Assembly (NCBI RefSeq): GCF_047663525.1 | Contig: NC_092587.1 | Location: 35,083,001-35,147,000 of the forward strand | Reading direction: 5' to 3' | DNA length: 64,000 bases | Origin: Anas platyrhynchos | Lineage: Eukaryota > Chordata > Aves > Anseriformes > Anatidae | Shown here: positions 25,101 to 37,900 of the stretch, piece by piece | How positions within the stretch are numbered: position 1 is the stretch's first letter | Layout of the letters: each line of letters opens with the position of its first letter | Notes under the pieces: generated by a model | What the model saw: only the letters and a program-made list of their open reading frames with translations | The model's database searches: none | Told to the model about the DNA's origin: nothing | Translations under genes and position numbers: made by a program

Positions 25101-28100
25101 TCAGCTGTGTTTCTGTTTCTGCAGTAAGTGCCTGTAGAGCTCTACATGTCTTAAAATCTATAGAAAAAAATATAGAGGAATGAAGAAACTCTGTCTCACT
25201 GTCATACCTGAGATTATTAGAGATGCCTGTGGATAGTAACTACAAAAACAGAAGGAGGAACTGATTGAAAAGCAACACATGTAATTATATTTTTTGCCTG
25301 TCTCACCTCCCTTTTCTTATCTGTACCCAAATCTAGCAGGCTGCAGGATGAGTTGCAAATCATTGCATTTAAGATGATACTTGCAAATGATGGAAGGAAA
25401 TGTGAGTTCTTATGCTGTTTGACTTGACAGCAAATGAATGCTGCTCCATGTAAGAACCTGCTAATTCATATCAAGAAGTATATAAATAAGCAAGTCTTTA
25501 ATAGTAGCACAAATGAAGGAAGAAAAAATATTTTTCAGCAATAATTCCACTTTTCTTTTTTTTTGAGGAAAAAAAAAAAGAATTTATTCAAATATTCTTT
25601 TTATTTACAAAGTAAGTTACATTCTCCACGTGATTATGCAGTTTGGAAAACAGATCTGTACATACATGTGGAAAATACTTTTCTTATAATGAATGCATCT
25701 ATTCAAGCACTTTTTCACAGCATCGCTGATGGATCTTATTTTACTTTTTTTATTGATTTTGACCATTCCCATGAGATGATTTTCATTAGTCTTTTTTTTT
25801 TTTTTTTAAAAAAATACTGTATTTGAGAGAATCCTAGGTTCTGAAATCAGAGTAGTTTCAAACATAAACTAATGAGGTCATTTTCTTGCATAAAATACAT
25901 GTTTTTTTATTTTTGTTGGAACGGTATTACCTTACTATGTAATGGATGTAAAATGTATCTCCTGAGTCAGTGTTCCTATAACATAACCCATTCTCCCTTT
26001 TCTGAATTTGGTTACTTCTTCCTAATAGGACTACATTGCATCTCTGGTGATGTTTCTGCTTATTTCAGGTGACTTCTTAATTTATCAGCATGATTCTGTA
26101 TTTATAGTGACTAGACTTTTGCTCTTTTCCATTTCAAACTATTTCAGTAAGAATCTATTTTTTCTATGCCACCTCACAGTTAATAAATACATTGAGAAGT
26201 CTGTTTTAGGAATGGATTCTAGTAGAATACATTTCTAGAACTCCTTTAAGTTAATACTAACACTAGTGCATTTCTTCTTTCCACAAAGTTTGTTTCCTTA
26301 TCAGACAAAGCAAGTTTAGTTAGTTGCACTTGATTTCTGATGATGAAGTTGACTACTACTTAATTATTATCTTACCGGTGCTTGAAATTCTCACTGTAAG
26401 TTTAGTGTTTCATAAGAAATACAGAACTGTAAGCCCTTATACACACATGCTGTTATGTTTTAAAATAATTTATGTACTTGACATTTCCCAGATTTCACCT
26501 CACTTCACCTAACTGTGATTATGTAGAAAGAATGGTGGATGATTCCAGTTAAATATTGCTACTTCCTTCACTTCCCTACAAGCACACATCTCTAAGAGAA
26601 ACTCTAGCTACAGCTTGTGACAACGATGTAAGTTTTGATGTATCCTCAAAGACAACAACAAGATGGGAGTGAAGGAGGAAACTATTAGATGGCTGAATTT
26701 TTGTATATTTTGAAGTTATTATGTTTTTGTATTTACCAAAACAGAACAACTGCAAAAAGGCAAGCAGCTAGTGGAAGTGATCTTTTGAATCACTGGTGCA
26801 CAATTCAAATTGATGAGACTGGTGAGTGAAGGAAAAATAAAGTTGGGGAACAACTTCACTTTGCCTTAGTGAAGGATGAGAAAAAGAGAAAAAAATGAAA
26901 TAGAGTAATAGACAAGAAGAGGAGTGAAAGCAGCTTCAGCACAGAAGAGGATGAAATTGTGATAGTAGCTGGCACCCAATGAGTAGTGAACATGATGAAT
27001 GGACAGTGAAAGACAACAGATGATAGAATGGTCTGAAGACAGAAGAAAGAAAAGATGGGGAATCTAAGGAAGGTGCAGTTAGTATTAGAAAGAGGACATG
27101 TGTAACTGGAACTTCCTTCTAAAGAAAAATGGGTAGGCTGTAATGAGAACAGGTCCAGAAGCTAAGATAAAAATTACAGATTTGTATTTGAAAACAATAA
27201 TGTTCCAGTGAACAGAAATATACAGATTTCCTAGAAACTTCGGTGGAAATTCTCCGTTGCCTGAAGAAGGAAGGGCAAAGTTGTGTTGATCAACAGATGA
27301 CTCAAGAGTTGGTGCTTAGAAAAATGTTGATGGGTCACTGAGAACACTACAGAGAGAGTGTCTTTCTCAAAGCATATGCTCAGACATATTATGCGATTCA
27401 AGTAAGGCCCATGAAGAAGACAATTAAGTTGAGATAGAGCTATATTTACATATCATCCATGCCTATATAAACAGAAAGGGGAAGACATAGGTTGTGAAGG
27501 TTCATCAGAGAATATGGCATAAAGACAGGCATGTTAGAGCAGCAGTGATTCTAGACAGACTTCTGGGATCAGGGGAAAAGTGAGAGACTAGTTATAAGAA
27601 AACATTTTGTAAACTCCTGAGAAGGATTATTCAAGACAGTTGCAAAAGAACAGCAAGGGATAAAAGAGCCCCTTCCTATTTTATGTTCCTAAATGTTTAT
27701 CTAGATGTTCTCCAACTGTTTCTCTTGATCCTGACTTACAACTTGTTTTGGTTAACCATTGTTTTGTCATGTCATGCTACTGTTATGTGCTTTTTATTGC
27801 AGCCAAGTAGTTCTTAAGCATTTCAGCCTTTCCCATGTCTCTTGAAACAGGAAGGTAAAACAAATACATAGTCACATGCTTGCCTGTTCTTTTTGTTTCT
27901 CAGAAGCTTGTTCTCCTTTATAATTTTACTTGCCTTTTTTTTTTTTTTCCTTCCAACCTATTACTTGGCTATGACTGGACACTTTAAACCTGACTTTCTG
28001 AAAAAACAAGATGTATGTGATTGTGCATCTGCCACCCCTTTGTTAGGAACTTTGAATTCACTGGCTTATTTCATCCACATTTGACCAACAGGAAGAGAAG

Positions 28101-29930
28101 TGAAAAATACTAAGTTTCTGAAAAAGTACAACTTCATGTAGGCATCTGCTATTGGAAAGATAAGATCACTCTTATCAGATACCTTAAAACCCACATGAGA
28201 ACACATTCCATAGGCACAAATCCAGAAGAAAGCAGGCTTTACTGGTTCAGATGCTCAAACCCTTCAAAATTCCTAGGCCCTGTGATGCGGTTGCACCAGG
28301 TGGTGGCACGTAAGAATTTTAGCCTAGGAGAACTGGTGTTCTCAAGGCATGTCTGAGAGACCTCACCTGACAGCTGGGTGACTGACTTTAAGTATTACTG
28401 TAATGCTAGCCTAGATGTGGTGCAATGGTGGGACATTCAATGAAAACTGCTAGCATAAATAAAGCTATTTCAGTCTCTGTTGTGCTCCAGATTCTGAGGT
28501 TGTTTTCATTTTTCAGTTTAAGAGATGTTGCTGTTATATCAATACACTTTTTCATATTCTATTTCCTGGCAAATCTTGGTCTCATTGTTCTGTAGTTTCC
28601 AAGTTTAATTAGTCTGATGGGGCAGAAAACATGATGAACGCAGAAAAAAATAGTCTAAGAAAAACACGTGAAACTTGAGAGCTTTGCTAAACTAATAGGA
28701 TACATACATGGATCATTCTCGGTCCTGTTTTTAAGTACTGCTGCTCATCCTCATCTAAGGGAGTATCTACAGAAAGCATGCTAAAAATTAGCATAGGCTT
28801 TCTCAGCAGTAGTCAATGATGAATATATATCCAAACAGTCTCTGTTCAAAGAGAAAAATTCAGCTGTTAGTAGGAAAGAGATCATGGTGAGAACACAAAT
28901 ATTTTATACTGTTTCTTTCATAAAATGCAGTTTTTAAGAGCATAGGGTAATTATATTGAAGTTATATCTTTGGGAATTTTATTGTTATGAATAATTTCTT
29001 GAAAATTTGTACCTTCATTTGCCTAGTAATGCTGATGGCCTAATGCTAGCCACAAGAACTGATTTTGAATGCATTGATGGTAGAAATAATAACATTAGAG
29101 ATGAAGCATGTTTCCATTAAACACTGAAATTTCAGTTAAATAGCTTTGACTATATATACAACTGATGATAACCAGCAATTAGTTCCTTTCCTATAGGGAA
29201 GAGGCTGAAAGCAGGAAATGCAGTATTCAGCATTTTTCTGTCACACGAATTCATTCCATATAAACAATCTATTTCCTTCTTCTGATCTAAAAAGCTGCTT
29301 TTGTGCATAATCACATAGTGTGCAGCACGTTTATACTTATAGGTAATAGCTGTTATCCAGAAGATGGCTCTTTGCATGTGAAGTGCCCTCAGTGCCTTCA
29401 TCCTAAAGATAAACAAGATTGATCATACATCTTAGATTTTGCAACCCTACTTTGTTTGCTACTCCTCCACCAGTTGTGTACTGTTTTCCATCTGTTGCAA
29501 CATCATGCATCTGCACTCAAGCGCCTGATCACTTACAAACACTCTCTAACAGAACCCCAGTGACCCCCTCCTCTCATATCTATTAATGGCATCACTTGAA
29601 GTTGAACAAAATTGTCATCGACTTTGTGACGTGTCCTTGTGAAAGCGAAATGGAGGTTCACAAATTTCCTACCTTATTGCAGTCCTGCATCTTCCAGACT
29701 CCACTTAGAGGATTTCTCTTACTTCTTTATTTATAAACAATATGCTCTACACCTGGCTAATAACTAATACCTTGTTTTGTTTGTTTGCTTGTTCGTTTCT
29801 GAGGACTAAGTCAGGCTGGATATGTTATTGGAAGTAAGTCTTTCTCCAGGAAATATCAAGTAACATTAAATCTGCAAACAGTTCCACATCTTAATACAGT
29901 TTTATAAGCTTCATGCTAGTGATTTTCCTG
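22193..29930. other. Intergenic DNA with a purine-skewed block
   Basis: No coding exon is recognised. About 25500-26550 is T-rich on the plus strand. About 26600-27650 is strongly A+G-rich, full of GAAG, GAGG and AGAA words, without a long open frame or a repeat family I know. The remainder is ordinary AT-rich noncoding DNA. Confidence 0.6.
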
Positions 29931-30620
29931 ATGTTGAAAGGTTGCCCAGCTGAATGAGCACAGCATTCCCATCAGCTGCCTGAGTTTGCTCTAGAGCTGA
30001 GCCTGCAGAGCAGTGCCGTGTTCTTCCATTTAGCTCCAAGCCCATCATCTCCTTAGCTGCGGAGCTGGCACAGCACTATGCAGGAAAGCCTCTGGTCAAT
30101 GTTTGTAGGCCCCATGAGGTCCCAGAGATCAGGCAGGTGCTTTTGTGTATCCCTGCTGAGCAACATGAGTGTTTAGCACATCTCTATGGGATGGAGCAGA
30201 AGGGCACCCTGGCAGGCTTTCTGTCTCGTTGTCACCCCTACTCACCCACTGTCCTGCATCTCCAGCTCAAGGAGCTGCTGCTATTTCTCTCACTCAGCCT
30301 CCCTGTCTGCCAAGGCAGCAGGCTTGTAGCAACCCCACAGCCGCAGCCCCTGGGCAATCAGGATGTGTGTAGGGCCGCAGAGTTGTGGCTGGGCCCTCTG
30401 AAGCCTGTGGGGTGCAGCCTGTGGTGGTGCCATGGTGGCCAGGCCCTGCCAGGCCTGACCATCAGCCTCCCTGCTCCTGCCCTGTGGATGTGGCCAGTCA
30501 CCAGCTGGGGTGAAACTGTGTTCCTGTGGCCCTGAGGTGTCTTAAAGCATCACCAGGGCTGTTCAGTCACATGCAGCACCTCATCCATTCTCCTCAACAT
30601 AAATAAAGGCTGATTCAGAA
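29931..30620. other. GC-rich patch of unknown origin
   Basis: Base composition rises abruptly relative to both flanks, with many CAG, CTG and CCTG words but few CpGs, so it is not a CpG island. A 132-codon open frame (30137-30535, +) lies inside. It lacks any recognised motif and has no obvious splice context. An AATAAA follows at about 30603, on the plus strand. It could be an old retroposed sequence, an unknown repeat or a noncoding exon. I do not call a gene. Confidence 0.4.
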
Positions 30621-31726
30621 GCTGCACAGCCGTGAATGAAACACAGCTGTGTGCTGGGTCCCCTCTCTTAGCTTGTCCCAGAAATGGGCTGGCCCCACCC
30701 ATAAAAGTGCTGACTCGCCTTTACAAAACGATTTCTGGTGATTTGGGAACACTGTAGTAGGAAATACACAGAAGCTAGGATCCTTTTTTTTTTTTTTTTT
30801 TTTCGTCTTCACTGGTAATGCCCAGGCTGAATCATCACACAACTTCATGCTTATTAAAAAAATATGCTTTTGTATCATCATACATCTAGCCTGCAATATC
30901 AGGCAAATTTGTTTCTAGTTTGCATAGTTTTGCACAGTTCCTTTCCTGCTGGTGCCATTCTTGCCCATAGTGCTTGCTCTTCTGCTGCACTGGTGTTTGC
31001 TGAAGCCCCGGAGCTCACTAAGAGGCTGCACCACCTCTGCATGGGCTTCAGCTGTGTGAGCTGGCTTCTGGACATGTCCTCCACTCGTGCACTAGTAAAT
31101 AAGCCACAACACAAACTCAGCTTCTCATGGGCACCAAATTCGCTGCTATTACCCTATCCACATCAGTAAATGTGATATTTAGCTGACAGTTCTTACTCTC
31201 TCACACACATTTTATGAATTTCTGTGGACATTGCACTTCACTAATAAGATGCATAGCATTTTGTCTAGATTGTGGAGAAGCATTCGTTAAGCTGTTCTAT
31301 TTACTGTTCACTCCTCGGGTAGAACTATGCTGTTCTTGTTCACACAACATAATCTATACATCCGGGGAGTCCAGCAATCCCCCGGTGTCCTTTCTTAAGC
31401 TATCGACATATTTAAGAAATTACTAACGTCATTTTTTGTTGTGTTTTGTATGCAAATATCTCAGTGTGACTTTAATCACAGTCTTGGCCAAGCAGAGATT
31501 TCCTTCTAGCATTTTTCAAGGGAATCCCGTTTCTGTGTTTCTGGTCTTTGTTGGGGCTGGGTGTGGAAACAGCAAGGCAGGCACACTGTAAGGGAGAGCC
31601 AGAGGGTGTGCTCCAGATCTAGGAAGCTGCACAGCATCAAAGGAAGGGGACGTCTTTCACTGGTTTAATGGTAAACACACTGGCAGGTCAGAATATTTGC
31701 CTGCAGAGAGGTCTTGCAGCAAAGAC

Positions 31727-31766
<40 letters not shown>

Positions 31767-34079
31767 CCCCTCATTCAAGTGGCTCTTAGAAGTTCAAAGA
31801 AAAAGAATAAGAGGATGTACAAAAGATCACCTCATTGGACTTGTCAATTATTAGATATTTTTCAAAGTTTCGATCATCTCAAATGCTCACTCGGGTTCTT
31901 GGTAATGCAGGAGTACTTTTGCAGACATAGGAACTGAACAATTTCATTTTGTTTCTTTGTTGTTTATTTTCTTCCTTGAATAAATACATTAGAAGCCAGC
32001 TGTGATCGGGTATGTCCTGAACTGCTACTGCTTCAGCAGCAAGTTACATAGGTTAGACTCTGAGATGCCAGTTAAACCATCTTTGTGACTTTTAAACAAG
32101 ACAACTCTGAGATGAACAGCATTCCAGTATGTCACATAGAATATATCCCTTAAAGAGAATTTATTTTTTTCTGTGCTGATAAGTGAAGATTAGGTGTACT
32201 TTTAAATGAACCTGTAAGACTCGTTTACATCTCCATACACAATAGTGTTGTTAGAATGAAAGCAGTGCTAAATTAAGGGATTAAAAATAAATAAACAAAT
32301 CCATATGCATTTGCTGAAAAGCAGTCAATAAGAAGTGTTCTTGATGTCTGTGCTGCTGTATATGCTTACCTGTAATTTTCCAGAATTTGATCAGAAGCTT
32401 TCCAGACTGTGCTTTAATTGGGAAGAAGTACCCATCATTGTTCTGGGAGGTACAGAGATTTGCTGGTAAGCAGGTCAGTGCTCTGAAGATGCAAGCTTGT
32501 TTTACTTATTTAGGAGAACCATTTCATGGGTAAAAACATTGTGTAAAAGCATTTTATGTGATACATTAAGTGTATTTTCCCCATTAATTTGAATTCAAAC
32601 AAAATAATATTGCACATAATTTATCAGACTCTCCTAATGTCTCTGTAGTTTGCCATAGGGAACGACACAACTGTGTGATGATGGCAGGAAGTGCAAGCTG
32701 GTGTAGGTCTTTTTGTATTCTGCAGGTCCATAATGGAGGCTTCAGCTTTGTTTTTATTTTCATGGGTTTTGGGTGTTGTTTTAATAGTTACCATTGGCCT
32801 CCCAAACCTTTTAGTGAAATAGGTAATTGTGTATGCATTTTTTTGTCATTTTCTTGACAATGTGTATAAGATTTGTGTGGGGGAATAGCTTTTCTACATA
32901 GCTAATAATTTATTATATTGTCTTATGCTGTCTTTTCAGTTTTTTAAATAACTGTTATTATTTCACACTGGAGGGCATAAATATCATTTTCTGCCTTTTT
33001 TCCCCCATTGTTTGGAGAGTAACTGGACTACCTCAGTTTCAGGTCAGATAGCATTTCATCAGAACAGTGAAATGACTGTAAGCATTCATCCCCAGTGGAT
33101 GAAATTCTAACCTGCAGCATTTCAGTCTCCCACCTTGAAGAGTGGCAAGACAATTACTGAGATCCTTGTAGATGGGCTTTAAAGCTGGGCATAATCCAGC
33201 AGTGAACGAAATGCATAACCCTCCAAATCAGTGACATTTAACCCAACTGCTCGTCAGGCCAGGTGGAAAGACAAAATTGGCACTCAACTGTTTCCAGCTC
33301 ACTTTCCTGGTTAGTGCTGCAAACACAGGAAATAATTCCGGTGAGCTGATTTTTGTACACATGCACATGCATGTGCCAACACACTTTATTCTGTATTCAA
33401 ATTTTCTGTTGTAGATAAACTTGTAAAGCATCTGTATTTCATTTCATGCTCACCTTAAAAGCAGTTGTTCTGCCTGTGGAGAGAGCATTCACCTTTCCCT
33501 TTGCCTTTCATCCTTTCTGGTCTTATTTGTGCAGTGAAATTGCATCACTCAGTTGTGACATTTCCGTGGTGGAAGCTACACTCATTTTAACCAAACGAAT
33601 ATCCTTCTGAAACAAAACCTGGGTATATGTACATGTCAACAGATATGCTCTATAACTTCTGTAAAGAGAACTGAATGATAAAAATAGCAAAATATGTGAA
33701 GCATTTAGGTAGTTCTGAAATCTACCCTTAAAAAAAGCAAGAGCCAGCAATCCCTTGTACCAACTTCTTTTATCTCTTCCAAAGCTATTTCTCATTTACT
33801 GTAATGCTTAACAATCCTATTTCACAGTGTGCTTTAGATTCCCAACAACAGAAAAAAAAATTACTTAAGAAAAAACAACTTGCAAATCCAAGACCAGGCA
33901 TCTATTTGTGTGCAGTTCTAAATGAAGCTTCACTATTTCTTAACTAATGAGGATCTTCTCCATGTGGAATAAATTCTTAGTACTTAGCAGCATTAGTAAT
34001 GCTTCAAGAAAAAAAAAAAAAAAAAGTATTTAAAATGGTTCAGTTGCCAACTGTCTTCTTTGACTGTCTCGGTAAGACG
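30621..34079. other. Intergenic DNA
   Basis: No exon is recognised. The region includes T-runs at about 30784-30803 and 31729-31766. The stretch 33040-33260 is non-repetitive and resembles conserved noncoding DNA in texture, but I cannot support this without alignment. Confidence 0.6.
31729..31766. repeat. T38 homopolymer
   Basis: Thirty-eight consecutive T on the plus strand, followed by CCCC. Read on the minus strand it is a long A-run, but no poly(A) signal or recognisable retroposed body precedes it. It is treated as a simple tract. Confidence 0.93.
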
Positions 34080-34920
34080 TTGAAACAGACCTTCTGCTCT
34101 AAATTAATAAGGCCAATCTCAACCACACAAAGCCCAGAATGACCGATCATTCTTCTGGTGTCCTCGCTATCTTTACTGAGGTCAGATAAATCACTTTCAA
34201 GCTGTTAAATCAATGATCATAAATTAGGGCTCTGTTTTTACAGCGCCTTGTGGGAAATTCTCATGGTTAAATTAATCTAACAGCTGCAGTGAAGAGCACC
34301 TCCCACAAGATCATGTCAAAAGTTCTCTCTCCCCCCCCCGCTTTTTTTTTTAAAGGGGAAAAATGCCTGAATTATTTGTTTTTACCTAGCGCACAAAATG
34401 GAATCCCTCGGTCTGTCCCTGCTAATTCATGTTTCAATTGTACCCAGCTGTTTAAATTGCACTGCGCAGAGATTGCCTTGATCCCCAGGTGCTGGTACTC
34501 CATCTGTGCTGCTCCGAGAGACTATTTACAGCAGAGGTTAGGCCAGCGATTGCTGGGATGGAAAACTCATTTCTCAGCCTGGCTTTTATTTACACTCTTA
34601 TTAAAGATCCTTTCACTCATGTTGGAATGGCAGCTAGTGGCTGCACTGAGCATTTGGCGTTGAGCCAAGCAGCGAAATTACCATGTCGATGAAAGATAGC
34701 CCGCTTCCATTTTAACCTTTCGCTGTTCTCCCCTTTCCATCTATATTTGCATGAAGAAGGATGATTATTGAAAGAGATAGGGGGACAAAGGGATGAGAGA
34801 ATCCTTGTCAGCTGAGCTTTTCAAGGGATAAGCCAATGGTTTGTGACCAATTTGGAAAAATCTTTACTGCCTTATTAATTTCCTACTCCTTTCCCTTAAT
34901 TGCTATTAGAGTTTATTTTC
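34080..34920. promoter_or_regulatory. Candidate conserved noncoding element (enhancer-like)
   Basis: The block is non-repetitive and low in simple sequence, and it is dense in TAAT/ATTA homeodomain cores and other compact transcription-factor-like words. Examples are AAATTAATAAGG, CAATGATCATAAATTAGGG, GGTTAAATTAATCTAACAG, TATTTGCATGAAGAAGG and CCTTATTAATTTCC. Short C- and T-runs interrupt it at 34330-34352. It has no coding frame with recognisable content. The call is pattern recognition only. Cross-species alignment is needed to confirm it. Confidence 0.4.
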
Positions 34921-37900
34921 ACATGAAGCAACAGAGCTGCTCATGCTCTGCTTCCTTCCTTCCCCCACTGCTTCCCTGTGCCTTATGAGCACAACCCTGG
35001 GATATGTCTGCAATGTTGAGGTTTCTCCTTCATCCCCAATGCAGGTCACACAGAGCCACGGCAACACCCTCAAAATGCTTTTCCTATGAATATGCCTCTT
35101 GGAAATGAATCGCCTTCCTGGGAGCAAGGGGCTCGCTGCTCACAGCATGTCACATCGCCGGGGAGGGCAGGGGAGGGTGCCTGCACAGTTGGTGGGGGAG
35201 GCTGGCGCGTTACAGACCTGGCTGCACTTAAACAAATGAAAATAACTGTTTGTCCAGAAAACTCAGCACATCTGTTCTGGGGAGCAACACGGGATTGGCA
35301 AAAAGCACCAGAATGCACCTCAGCTGTTGTGAGACAACAACCCACCTTCCTGAGCGCCAGCTACAGCGTGGCACAATGAGGACAAGAGCCCCAAACCCAT
35401 AAGCCACGCTACCAGATTCCATTCATGAGACAGACACACCGTGCACTTCAGTGTAGCCATGCTGCAGGTTCTTGACTGCTACCAAAGCAGTGCTTTTCTT
35501 TCTCTTTACCTTCCTGGACAGCAGGAGAGGAGTCTATTTTCCATTTTCCTGGGTAGAAGAGCTGAGCAATAGCTGTACCATGAGGTTTACAAGGCTTGGT
35601 GTTCTTGCTCTTGATCCTATTTTGGATAGTGAGCAAATATTAGCTTTCACATATTAAAGAAAAAAAAAAAAGCAATATTTTCTGAAGGATTTAACCTTCT
35701 ACCTAGATGCTTGTTAGATGCTACTATATCCTCGATGCTACTGCTGTTTAGGCACTCAGCCACTCTTTAAACTCACAGGTCGCCAAGATTTTTCATCATT
35801 CTTCATCTCCACCCATGCCCAGGAGGCTCAAATGCCTGCTGCTGGCTGGATGCCAGCAGCTCCGGTGGGACCAAGCACCTAAAAGATGGAGGGTTTGTTA
35901 ACAAAAGCACAGATGTGGACATGGCTGTATTCTGGGTAACAGACAGCTAAAAAGGGGGTGTTTGCAGACCACCGCTTTCTTTCAGCCCCCTGGAAGATGC
36001 ACAGAGCACAGTTTCCAATATCTCCAAAGTTCCTTGCCATGTTTGTTTCATACATACATGCAGAAAATTGAATTCATAATTCTATATAAAATATGTTATA
36101 TATAATACATACAAATATAAATTATTATATAATTCATATATAACTATAACATTATATATAAGTGCTTATTTACCAGCTCTCAGTCTGTGCCATTCAGCTA
36201 ACTTCAGCACTTCGGGTTAGTTGGGTTTTGTCCTTTGCAATTCCCAACTGACTGAGTGCCTGAGCACCACTCTGCTTTCCCAGGGAAGCCATCAGCAGAG
36301 AAATTTTGCAGAAGAGGTAGCAGAGGAGCATTACTTGGACATTTTACATAACTGTAATCTTTTTCTTATTTTTTATTTTTTATTTTGGAGCTAAACAGCC
36401 TTTCCCTAAAACACCATTCTCAGAAAAATGTAACCACAGAAAGATTTACTGTCTGAGCATTGTGTTTAATATTTTTCCCATTCATAAAATACTTGTCTGT
36501 CTGGACATGAGACTCAGTATGAAGGGTGTGTTTTGCTTCTTGTCTGGCTCATTTGAACTGCTTATATGCTAGTGCTCATGCAGAGAAGGGGGAAGAATGA
36601 TGTCCCATCTCATAACATATTATAAAGTCTCAGATGGAAAATACAATTGCATGACTGCTGGTAGACAACAAGTACTAAGGAGTGTGTGTGCATGCATTTA
36701 AAGACCACCAAACTATTTATTTATTTGTTCATTTACTTATTTATTTAACTGGGAGCAACATGAACTTATTCCTCAGCAAATGCAGCCTAAGAAGTTTGTT
36801 GCTTGTTGTTGGAGTACCTTGTTCTCAGCGAGCTGAGGTACAGTTGACATTTGGTGACCAGCTTGGGAGAGCTGGAGGATGATGAGAAATGAGACGTTTG
36901 GTGCAATTAGCTGTGGTACCAACCCAGGAACAAAAGTGAACAGGCACAACTCGGGGACAAGAGCAGCTTTCAGAGTCAAGGTCTAACTTGCTTGAGGATT
37001 TAGCAGTTCTCCCATTTTTGTACATTCTTTGGCAATTTCCTACTTAAATAATTGGATCGTCTGCTTCTAGATCTTGGAGAAATGCAACTGGATTTGGCAT
37101 CCTCTTGCCTACCCCCATCCCATCCCAGTACGTGCTGGGATATTGCCCTGTACAGCTGCCACAGCCCACAGCCGCTGAGGCTCTCCAGCTGCAACGGGGT
37201 TTGAGATTAAAAACTGAACTAACCCACATTTCGGAGCTCTGGATGGGCAGACACAGACCAAATTTTGGAAAAGAGCAAAATGACCGCAGGTGTGCCAGTT
37301 GCTTTTACATCCCTGTCTTTTATTGAGTATTATACTGTACAGCGAAACTGAGGAACAGTTTGTGCTACCTGATGAAGGGGCTGCCTTGTTATTTGTCTCT
37401 AACAGCTACTTTCATGGGAAAACAGTGTGTTTTCTTGTAATTCTACTTCAATATCTTGCAATATCTCTGTGCTTCTCTTACCTTCCTAAAGAAAAAAAAA
37501 AAAATCAGCAAAATTCCATTGTTTTCTGCTTAGTCCCTGAAAAATTGTAGCACTAACTACAGAAATAGGTGACAATTGTCAAATCAGAAGCCAAAAGCTT
37601 CATCTGAGCTTGTGTGGCTCTTCCAGCCAGCTCTTCAGTTACTGAGAAGCAGTTTCCCTAGAGAACAGTTGGGCTGAAGAACTGGGGCAGCAAGGTTCAA
37701 AACGTAGACCCCTCCAAAATCTACTTAAAACCATAAAAGTTTTCCTTTTAAAATAGGAGAATTCACATATTACATGCATGTATGGTTTCATTTTGAGGTA
37801 ATGAGCCACATTAAGTAAAATATAAAAAAGAAATTGTTTCCCTTTCTGCTGGCTTCCCTTCGGCTAGCAGTGGTTTCTGCGTTGCTGGTGAGCATCAGCT

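Noticed and set aside
30137-30535. 132-codon plus-strand open frame in the GC-rich patch
   Set aside because: It has no recognised motif, an overlapping frame of similar quality and no sign of codon bias. It is kept only as part of a composition finding.
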